Assembly: GCA_028701945.1 (NCBI GenBank)
Contig: JAQVPT010000109.1
Coordinates: 1 to 10,242, forward strand
From: Bacteroidales bacterium
GTDB taxonomy: Bacteria > Bacteroidota > Bacteroidia > Bacteroidales > ML635J-15
Length of the DNA stretch: 10,242 nucleotides
Direction of reading: 5' to 3'
Positions 7,801 through 10,242 of this stretch are shown piece after piece. The notes under the pieces were generated by a model. It had not been told where the DNA came from. It ran no database searches and saw nothing but the letters and a program-made list of their open reading frames with translations. The translations under genes and the position numbers were made by a program. Positions within the stretch are counted from its first letter, which is position 1. Each line of letters opens with the position of its first letter.

Positions 7801-8811
7801 ATTGGTTACTGTAATAGTTGAACTACCAGCTGTTGTTAGCCCTGCTGCAGTAAGAATCCCTGTTCCTGCGGTCGAAACCGTCATGCTAGCAGTTAGGCCA
7901 GTTGCAGAAGGACTGCTCCTGTTATAGGTAACCGTATAAGTACCTACCGGAAGACTGCTGGAACTACCAGTGAGTGCTACAGTAGAAGTACCTGATGAAG
8001 TGCAAATTGGCGAAACTGATGTAGTAGATGATGTAAGGCTGTATGTAGTGCAGGTATAAGTAATAGTAACTCTGCCCTTGGCACCAGCATTACCTTTAGA
8101 ATCTCCACCTGAACCATTTCCTCTTCCGCCACCACCACCGCCAGGAAGAGTACCAGCATCAGCCGTAGAATTATAATTTGCACCTTTGCCACCATTACCT
8201 GTACCACTTCCGCCAGCTCCGCCTTTACCACCAGAAATCGCCAAACCTCCTGCTCCATTTGAGCCAATTCCTCCACCTTGATATGTATATGCTGAACCAC
8301 CACCACCGCCACCACCGCGAAAAGTCGAGGAAGTCGTGCCATTTCCACCCTTTCCACCTGCATAAGCAGCTGTATATCCAGACTGTGCAGCTCCTCCGTC
8401 TCCACCAGCAGTGGTGGTGCCTTTTTTACCTCCATATGCCGAAGCAACAGTAGTGCTACCAATTTTTGTTATTGTAGTACCACCATCATTATCAACAGCC
8501 CCAGCTCCACCAACAGTGATATCGATTGTGGAACCAACAGTAAGTCCGGTAAGCGATGCTTTGGTATAGGCTCCACCACCACCGCCACCGCCATTCACAG
8601 CACTACTTCGTCCACCACCACCACCACCCCAACATTCTACCGTAACGGAAGTTACTCCTGCTGGTACAACAAATGATCCGTTTGCATCATAGGTAACAGT
8701 GGTTTGTCCCCATGCCGCCATGCTTGCTGTAAAAGTCAGCAATGCAATAGCTATAAAGGCTTTAGAGAAAAAATTGCGGGGGTTGGTTGGGAGAAGGTAG
8801 ATGTTTTTCAT
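1..8811 (-). CDS. Giant modular surface protein (adhesin-like), C-terminus beyond window
   Basis: I read this frame codon by codon from the ATG at 8811-8809 to base 1 and found no stop, giving at least 2937 residues. The nearest upstream in-frame stop is at 8847-8845, and the ATG is followed directly by a signal peptide, which fixes the start. There is no Shine-Dalgarno sequence; the A-rich stretch before the ATG is normal for Bacteroidota. Modules in order: signal peptide (1-35), Gly-rich block (38-254), Ig/PKD-like modules (257-634), He_PIG-like (635-722), PKD-like (723-816), Ig-like (817-908), DUF1565-like beta-helix (909-1062), second Gly-rich block (1063-1330), Ig/PKD-like linker (1331-1525), five 66-residue repeats (1526-1855), Ig-like modules (1856-2300), then a W-x-G...N-W module and beta-strand repeats to the edge. 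No catalytic domain is recognisable. The composition, rich in Thr, Ser, Gly and Asn, fits an extracellular adhesin or matrix protein. Adhesion is inferred from architecture, and the exact role is unknown. Confidence 0.95.
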   Translation of the reverse strand, partial: MKNIYLLPTNPRNFFSKAFIAIALLTFTASMAAWGQTTVTYDANGSFVVPAGVTSVTVECWGGGGGGRSSAVNGGGGGGGAYTKASLTGLTVGSTIDITVGGAGAVDNDGGTTITKIGSTTVASAYGGKKGTTTAGGDGGAAQSGYTAAYAGGKGGNGTTSSTFRGGGGGGGSAYTYQGGGIGSNGAGGLAISGGKGGAGGSGTGNGGKGANYNSTADAGTLPGGGGGGRGNGSGGDSKGNAGAKGRVTITYTCTTYSLTSSTTSVSPICTSSGTSTVALTGSSSSLPVGTYTVTYNRSSPSATGLTASMTVSTAGTGILTAAGLTTAGSSTITVTNLSSGTIPSGAACSSAISANNTTTITVKSPPTTATNGSTQNTCSNITSVTLSGNNPASGSGVWSVVSGPSTLSTQFSSTSAYNATFTPAGGAGSYVVRWTISNSPCTASYKDATITVNTASTATAGGPNSVCQSASPTAITLTGASVGGGATTGAWSIVSGGGSLSSTAQTANPAAVTYTPAANYSGSVTLRLTSSNLSGCSAATSDRSITVLPLPTAPTITGKLCAGNTTVGGTSTENGLTLEVFAGATSIGTTTVSSGTWSATVTALVENDIIIAKVLSSNGCYSTPSNAVTVGASISNLSYSTPVSYCTGALISTNSPSITGTGTITYSVNTSLPDGLEINENTGKINGTPATVAAAANFTITADNGCNSTDAVVNITINPTPAVSSVVSGDICSGIAQNYDITSTVSGTTYSWSRAAVVGVSNTAVTGQTSNPIAEALINTHAAGGTAVNVTYLITPATASCTGNQFTYTVAVHTPSTSVTSITKNPSTIIFPGQDVTLTRVGGVLGSGDSWVWYEVDCGSGSPVATGASVIVNPLATTTYFVRGEGICNATLCASVTVEVSQFDACNMIYVSTSGNDNDPGSSDYPVKTLSKAMTLVSSSRNHIKMATGSYTESKRVNISTGLIIEGGFTVSGVNWTKSSNAATNITFSANTGTGGTVSETASTTRHLIGIAANAKTNWTLQDLNITTAAVTGQSSGGYGSSNYAVWINGSSNYNIIRCNFTSGAASAGSAGTAGANGAAGSAGGAGGGTGNQSGGAGGSGGAGSNSSIYSVAGTNGSNAIVNSGTYGIGGTTGGGGGTDGSSCGNDGSNGNIGGAGSSGVDGGVGTAASLSGSNFGIYFVPGVGATGAIGNGGGGGKGGGGAGAGRSCNLLGDVGYGTGGSGGKGGGGGGGGTGGSGGKGGGSSFGMYRYNDGLNVNISNFNVTAGTGGTAGTGAAGGNGGASGAGANGGAGSAGSYTWSPATGGTGGKGGAGGAGGKGGTGGAGSTGASYGMITTNGSSYSGTNPASFTIPTTPLITVLHNTNIICKNSEITISKASGTWSLPTGISFIEDKKPSSSSYDASSATALVYSTAVSSIYNLTLPLSFLGFIHTSDENRTLGTISGDAQVCEGSTETFSYSSTDYTALNWEIHDASGILVAGSQFTGSEFSFTFDNSGTFYVRLIANSECCGRSIPIWYEVTVSPNVTPTFTAVGPYCSGATIPALPTTSNNSITGTWSPAISNTTTTTYTFTPTAGQCAATTTLDITINPNVTPTFTAVGPYCSGATIPALPTTSNNSITGTWSPAISNTATTTYTFTPTAGQCAPTTTLEITIDQKTIPTFTAVGPYCSGATIPALPTTSNNSITGTWSPAISNTATTTYTFTPTAGQCATTTTLEITINPNVTPTFTAVVPYCSEATIPALPTTSNNSITGTWSPAISNTATATYTFTPTAGQCATITTLEITINPNVTPTFTAVGPYCSGATIPALPTTSNNSITGTWSPAISNTATTTYTFTPTAGQCAPTTTMEITINPLPAAVTISGGGTQSCGSMTLTASGGTGGTIYWQGTTSGGTSTATASSSESVSTSGTYYFRPQSAAGCWGTEGSAIVVTNPNPIVSNPSFTNPTICTGGSTVASSIVSGTGTLSYQWQYYNTSSSSWEDVIDGTPSGTTYSGSTSTSLSISGTTALGTHQYRLYVLSSNGCDTYGSGASYSVVINPTITKQPRITTRICPGGSFELYVIATGGTPLLTYQWYKGDVAISGSTSSTYTELVSDAGLSRYHCVISNDCGYVVSDNGWIHTSLNPSAPTATKSPNVDIVCAGETLSLIGVTGSGSFFCDFEFSYNGGDWTYTPTMIAIEGRNTISVRTNCSNCDGCGNSSATTYLWTALPNPLSASGETTICSGLTTNLSTSLDVTETGSYQWQYYNGTSWVNVGDNSSSYTTDAITSNTDYRALYTATDIGCGTAYSNTVPITVNNPPVSSIAENYVYILQGGEFVWSGNTNTEWETASNWLVLGTNYKYTVAANSPTSDDKVYFIKYPPCASNHASIPDNHSVTCNRISIFTELSMGNNSYLNVTGDWYCNPAHGLFNRGTGTVELSGDNSYLQVIGSELEKGFYNLLISGNNVKIDSWLRIHNDITITGDFEMRFNQMHLGGNWNSVNATVTDNTHWNNQIYFFGSSNSSIATKHGTIFNLLYVQKVNPSSIVSMSNDFKCKSFEVNKGVFNINSHTLNCSDNFLAIRETDSSPIEDNDIIVNMGSGRINAPTSFVISKGATVNMASGIIDCGRFSLSSAFDGTSVKGRMNMSGGTLYVGSNFTVSKLSLFLGSGGTVIFDGSPAENFDKFEVALSVGEVYFNDVIISDNRIVRMPNSFGIYGDLIIKRNLTINNGAELIHPSQSILIGGNWLNNGTYTTTGNSKVVFDGVAQQEIQAGGSAFSKVTFNNTTDGISDINISEPMKINRDCIFTDGVVNYTGTGSLSFGNSATSTIGNADSYVNGIVSKTGTSVFNFALGEDGAWGPCAIAEPDDESTINAQYIHSAAPNPTIDYMCSGSDLVRASGLEHWLLTSDASHPAITLYWNSESGVADLPNLTVAHYDDATPCWQNKGGNAAGSQSSG
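1912..3246 (-). other. Post-repeat Ig-like modules (residues 1856-2300)
   Basis: Five modules can be told apart. Residues about 1857-1933 have TLTASGGTGGTIYWQGTTSG and TSGTYYFRPQSAAGCWG, a pattern I recognise from Flavobacteria-type mosaics. Residues about 1934-2040 have SYQWQYYN and HQYRLYVLSSNGC. Residues about 2041-2117 have TYQWYKGDVAISGS and SRYHCVISNDCG, a clear Ig-like YxWxK...YxCxxxN pattern. Residues about 2118-2211 carry a CSNCDGC cluster. Residues about 2212-2300 have SYQWQYYNGTSW and TDYRALYTATDIGC. They are probably extended spacer domains. Confidence 0.65.
3247..4236 (-). repeat. Five tandem 198-bp repeats encoding 66-residue units
   Basis: Units lie at 4039-4236, 3841-4038, 3643-3840, 3445-3642 and 3247-3444, each exactly 198 bp without indels. 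Each unit reads NVTPTFTAVGPYCSGATIPA, then LPTTSNNSITGTWSPAISNT, then a TYTFTPTAGQCA stretch and an EITINP end. There are two cysteines per unit (PYCSG and GQCA) and one Trp (GTWSP). Only a few positions differ between units: KTI replaces NVT at the start of unit 3; unit 4 has VVPYCSEA; Ala, Pro or Thr follows QCA. This repeat type recurs in large Flavobacteriia-like surface proteins and probably forms a beta-sandwich stalk. Confidence 0.97.
4237..4821 (-). other. Linker and PKD-like module (residues 1331-1525)
   Basis: After the glycine block comes a segment with TIPTTPLITVLHNTNIICKN and GTWSLPTGISF. A PKD/Ig-like unit follows, with ISGDAQVCEGSTETFSYSS, then ALNWEIHDASG and FDNSGTFYVRLIANSECC. 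The G-x-x-x-VCEGS...F-x-Y and SGTFYVRL strands are typical of PKD-like units. The neighbouring cysteines (SECCG) are unusual for an extracellular beta-sandwich and might form disulfides. Confidence 0.55.
4822..5625 (-). other. Glycine-rich domain 2, interrupting the beta-helix (residues 1063-1330)
   Basis: About 268 residues are dominated by GGAGG, GGKGG, GGTGG and AGxAG motifs. They are broken by short rung-like pieces (SNFGIYFVPG, SSFGMYRYNDGLNVNISNFN, ASYGMITTNG) that look like beta-helix strands. The simplest reading is a beta-helix whose loops have grown into long glycine arms. Around 5087-5250 the glycine codons switch largely to GGC, which makes a sharp GC-rich patch in otherwise AT-rich coding DNA. 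Confidence 0.75.
5087..5154 (-). repeat. Imperfect low-complexity direct repeat in Gly-rich block 2
   Basis: Two identical 23-bp copies lie at 5087-5109 and 5132-5154, 45 bp (15 codons) apart, and both encode TGGSGGKG. Between them is a GGT-GGC dinucleotide-codon run encoding only glycine. The spacing is a multiple of three, so gain or loss of one copy would keep the frame open. This is a plausible slippage or recombination site. Confidence 0.85.
5626..6087 (-). other. DUF1565-like parallel beta-helix start (residues 909-1062)
   Basis: The segment opens MIYVSTSGNDNDPGSSDYPV followed by KTLSKAM. This is the usual entry signature of right-handed parallel beta-helix domains of the DUF1565 type: YVS-x-x-GNDxxPG, then P-x-KTLxxA. 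Beta-helix-like rungs follow, such as GLIIEGGF, WTLQDLNIT and NYNIIRCNF. The helix appears to continue into the glycine-rich block, where rung-like pieces recur. Such folds usually bind or process polysaccharide, but I see no catalytic residues that can be assigned. Confidence 0.65.
6088..6363 (-). other. Ig-like module before the beta-helix (residues 817-908)
   Basis: Key motifs are GDSWVWYEVDCGSG, then ATTTYFVRGEGICNATLCASV. The WxWY strand, the central Cys and the TTTYxVRxEGxCN strand form a module seen often in Bacteroidota mosaic proteins. It ends immediately before the start of the beta-helix region. Confidence 0.6.
6364..6645 (-). other. PKD-like module (residues 723-816)
   Basis: The unit reads SSVVSGDICSGIAQNYDIT, then TTYSWSRAAVVGVSN, then a stretch ending TYLITPATASCTGNQFTYTV. 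The pair of cysteines and the YxWxRA motif match a PKD-like unit repeated in large Bacteroidota surface proteins. Assignment is by pattern only. Confidence 0.6.
6646..6909 (-). other. He_PIG-like Ig module (residues 635-722)
   Basis: The segment contains GTGTITYSV ... LPDGLEINENTGKINGTPA and then AANFTITADNGC. The order LP-x-GL-x-(I/L)-N-x-x-TG-x-I-x-GTP is the hallmark of the He_PIG family of putative Ig domains (PF05345), found in many bacterial surface proteins. This is the most clearly recognisable single domain of the protein. Its role is probably structural or ligand-presenting. Confidence 0.75.
6910..8043 (-). other. Ig/PKD-like module array (residues 257-634)
   Basis: There are roughly four beta-sandwich-like units. 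The first (257-365) contains PVGTYTVTYN. The second (about 368-453) has the pattern VWSVVSGPSTLST ... AGSYVVRWTISNSPC, and the third (about 454-553) has GAWSIVSGGGSL ... YSGSVTLRLTSSN; both are PKD-like units common in Bacteroidota. The fourth (about 554-634) has LCAGNTTVGG ... SGTWSATVTAL. Each carries one or two cysteines in C-S-N or N-G-C contexts, as these families do. They probably act as stalk or spacer units. Module borders are approximate. Confidence 0.65.
8050..8700 (-). other. Glycine-rich domain 1 (residues 38-254)
   Basis: The block opens with a beta-strand signature (TVTYDANGSFVVPAG, then VTSVTVECWGGGGGG) and closes with GRVTITYTC. This frame of an edge strand, a long run of GGxGG, GGKGG and GAGG motifs and a closing VTITY strand is typical of the glycine-rich domain found at the N-terminus of many Bacteroidota surface proteins. 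The glycine part holds scattered Tyr, Asn, Lys and Ser but almost no large hydrophobics apart from Trp-61. A lattice of polyglycine-II helices is a structural possibility, not something the sequence proves. Confidence 0.8.
8707..8811 (-). other. Sec signal peptide of the giant protein
   Basis: Residues 1-35 start MKNIYLLPTNPRNFFSK, followed by a hydrophobic core (AFIAIALLTFTA) and a small-residue cleavage region (SMAAWG-Q). Cleavage most likely falls between G35 and Q36; after A33 is possible. The long basic N-region is a little unusual but still fits Sec export. There is no lipobox cysteine, so a lipoprotein is not indicated. Confidence 0.85.
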
Positions 8812-9089
8812 AGTTTTGGTTTTATTTAGGTGGATTTTAAGAATTTATTGAATTTTATATTATTAAAAATATTATCGAATTTGTTAACCGATTTTCTTAC
8901 GTTAAGTAAAATATTTGTGTTTTGCGACAGTAATTTCTCGTTTGGCACAAATAAAATTACACCAAATAAGATTATTGTGGGATATTTTGTACTGTATTTA
9001 ATGAGGTGGGATTCTTTATGAGGTGATATTCTGTTATGGAGCAGATTTATATATAGCAAACAATCGCTATACAAATCAAGTAATATATT

Positions 9090-9160
9090 ATCATAAGTTA
9101 TCATAAATCATAAGCGATAAATTATAAACAATAAGTCAGGAATAATAAGTCAGGAATAAT
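9090..9160. repeat. Short tandem repeats in the intergenic region
   Basis: ATCATAA occurs three times (9090-9096, 9100-9106, 9107-9113). A perfect 14-bp tandem duplication, AATAAGTCAGGAAT, follows at 9130-9143 and 9144-9157, with a further partial AAT. The array lies just downstream of the promoter candidate, inside the predicted leader of the giant gene. It may reflect slippage or a regulator binding site; nothing more can be said from sequence alone. Confidence 0.85.
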
Positions 9161-9189
9161 TTGTTAACAGCTCACAATCTCTCAACGGA

Positions 9190-9221
9190 CAAATATAATG
9201 CATTATTTTAATAAAATCAAA
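9190..9221 (-). promoter_or_regulatory. Bacteroidota-type promoter candidate for the giant gene
   Basis: On the minus strand TTTG (9221-9218) is followed after 20 bp by TATATTTG (9197-9190), a full match to the Bacteroides -33 TTTG and -7 TAnnTTTG elements with suitable spacing. It points towards the giant gene and would leave a leader of roughly 370 nt. I found no other full TAnnTTTG match on the minus strand between it and the ATG. In such AT-rich DNA a chance match is possible. Confidence 0.45.
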
Positions 9222-9231
9222 TAAATCAAAT
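9214..9231. repeat. 9-bp tandem duplication over the -33 element
   Basis: AAATCAAAT is repeated exactly twice in tandem (9214-9222 and 9223-9231). Each copy contains CAAA, which is TTTG on the minus strand, so the duplication supplies two alternative -33-like boxes 9 bp apart; only the inner one has standard spacing to TATATTTG. Confidence 0.7.
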
Positions 9232-9685
9232 AAAAACATCTAGAAATAGATACTTAATGTTATTTAAACCCTATGACATTTATATTGATTTACAAATAAT
9301 CGCAATGCCTTTTATATTAAATTGCCTTTTTGTGCATTAATTAGGATACTCTGTTTGTCACAATAATTTAAGAAACTCTTTATACACTGTTTGCATTTAC
9401 TCGGTTTTTATATTATTCTGACCACCGATTGTCCTTCACTGGATTATAGAATTACTGGATTACTGAATCACTAATTACAACTTGTTTCCGTGGTACTAAT
9501 TTTTACTATTTTTTAATTTTTTTGTCGTATCAGTTTGCAAAAAGTAAATTTTCACCTTTCTGCTATATGAATTTTAGCATATTTTTTTAGAATTACTATT
9601 CGTTTTTTATGAAAGTTTCGCTTGTTTTAATCTTTTTTTTCAATATTAGTCAAAGTTTAGTTATTTTTAAATTTTATTTTATGAA

Positions 9686-10242
9686 TTGAAACAGGCTAAG
9701 AACATAATCCTTTTATTATTGCTGCTTATTTTGTCAGCTTCCTATGGCTATGCTCAATTTAAGCCTGCGACAGAGATGACACCTGATGAAAAGGAACTTT
9801 TTAAACATAGTTTGGATGCGTTTAAAGAAGAAGAATTTATCGTTTCATTGCAAGGTTTTTCTCAATTATTGAGTTTGTATCCTCGTGAACCCGTTTTTAA
9901 TTTTGTTTATGGAGCCTCGATGATCAATCTTAGTACAGACATTAAGAAGTCTTTCGATTATCTTAAATTTGCCGTAGGTAAAGGGATTCCCGAAGCAAAT
10001 TTTTATATCGGATTAGGTTATCAGTATTTGTACGATTTTGAGAATGCAATTGTTTATTATGATGAGTTTAAAATGGCTACCAAGTCAAAAATTTGGAAAG
10101 AGTATGATGTTGACAAATATATTGGGCAAGCAAATAGTGGTAAAGACCTTATCAGGTATGCTTACGAGCTCAAAGTAACTAGTAATAGGCAAACATTGAG
10201 GGATAATTTTTATTATTCTTATGAGCTTAAAGATTTTGGGGG
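9686..10242 (+). CDS. Exported TPR-like repeat protein, N-terminal part (runs off right edge)
   Basis: The frame is open from 9671 to the window end. No ATG lies before codon 30, but a TTG at 9686 gives a good Sec signal peptide: KQAKN, the hydrophobic run IILLLLLILSA, and cleavage after SYGYA at A22 before Q23. I therefore choose TTG; starting at the ATG at 9773 would remove the signal. Residues about 35-135 form two or three TPR-like helix pairs: FKEEEFIVSLQGFSQLLSLY-P, then PVFNFVYGASMIN ... FDYLKFAV, then PEANFYIGLGYQYLYDFENA followed by IVYYDEF. This N-terminus resembles TPR proteins of Bacteroidota that continue into PD40 beta-propeller and OmpA peptidoglycan-binding domains, but only 185 codons are present, so the rest is unknown. 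It is probably periplasmic or outer-membrane associated. It is divergent from the giant gene, and a shared function is possible but not shown. No clear TAnnTTTG promoter was found upstream. Confidence 0.85.
   Translation, partial: MKQAKNIILLLLLLILSASYGYAQFKPATEMTPDEKELFKHSLDAFKEEEFIVSLQGFSQLLSLYPREPVFNFVYGASMINLSTDIKKSFDYLKFAVGKGIPEANFYIGLGYQYLYDFENAIVYYDEFKMATKSKIWKEYDVDKYIGQANSGKDLIRYAYELKVTSNRQTLRDNFYYSYELKDFG

Larger units (their letters stand above)
8812..9685. other. AT-rich divergent intergenic region
   Basis: About 870 bp separate the two divergent genes. The DNA is much more AT-rich than the coding DNA on either side. Short frames of 60-90 codons occur on both strands near 8826-9104, overlap each other and encode Ile/Leu/Asn/Lys-rich sequence without recognisable features. 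I take them as chance frames. The region holds short tandem repeats at 9090-9160 and 9214-9231, a promoter candidate at 9190-9221, and 9-bp direct repeats (ACTGGATTA) at 9438-9446 and 9454-9462. I see no tRNA-like or strong terminator-like hairpin. Confidence 0.8.

Noticed and set aside
7977..8462. Minus-strand 161-codon frame rich in Val, Leu and Ala
   Set aside because: It is an out-of-frame reading of glycine-rich block 1 within the giant gene; the in-frame reading continues across it with module-like content.
8826..9104. Minus-strand 92-codon frame just upstream of the giant gene, and a plus-strand 63-codon frame (8830-9021) overlapping it
   Set aside because: Both are low-complexity Ile/Asn/Lys/Leu-rich sequence in AT-rich DNA, overlap each other on opposite strands, and show no signal peptide, domain or convincing start context. 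A real small protein cannot be fully excluded.
9601..9700. Frameshift in the start of the TPR gene (ATG frame at 9609 joined to the TTG frame)
   Set aside because: The TTG start alone gives a complete, well-formed signal peptide, so no frameshift needs to be assumed.

Overview
The window looks like a piece of a Bacteroidota (Bacteroidetes) chromosome. The evidence is the AT-rich non-coding DNA, an A-rich translation start without a Shine-Dalgarno sequence, a Bacteroides-type TTTG / TAnnTTTG promoter candidate, and protein modules typical of large cell-surface proteins of this phylum. I see no RNA genes, insertion sequences, integrases or CRISPR arrays.

Layout. (1) Positions 8811 to 1, minus strand: one uninterrupted reading frame of 2937 codons that enters at its ATG and leaves through the left edge, so its C-terminus is not visible. 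It encodes a giant secreted or surface-displayed mosaic protein. From the N-terminus the order is: signal peptide, glycine-rich block 1, several Ig/PKD-like modules, a He_PIG-like module, a PKD-like module, another Ig-like module, a DUF1565-like parallel beta-helix start, glycine-rich block 2, an Ig/PKD-like linker, five tandem 66-residue repeats, more Ig-like modules, a W-x-G...N-W module, and a long beta-strand-repeat (solenoid-like) tail. (2) Positions 8812 to about 9685: an AT-rich divergent intergenic region of about 870 bp with short tandem repeats and a promoter candidate for the giant gene. I find no convincing gene in it. (3) Positions 9686 to 10242, plus strand: the first 185 codons of a second exported protein with a signal peptide and TPR-like helical repeats, cut by the right edge. 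Its start codon appears to be TTG.

How they may work together. The giant protein resembles adhesins and biofilm or gliding-type proteins that Bacteroidota export by Sec and then often by the type IX secretion system (T9SS). The C-terminal T9SS signal, if present, lies outside the window. The divergent TPR protein resembles the N-terminus of TPR/OmpA-type periplasmic or outer-membrane proteins, which sometimes accompany such adhesins, but a functional link here is only inference. Nearly all other open frames in the window, including striking proline-rich ones on the plus strand, are antisense or out-of-frame shadows of the giant gene.
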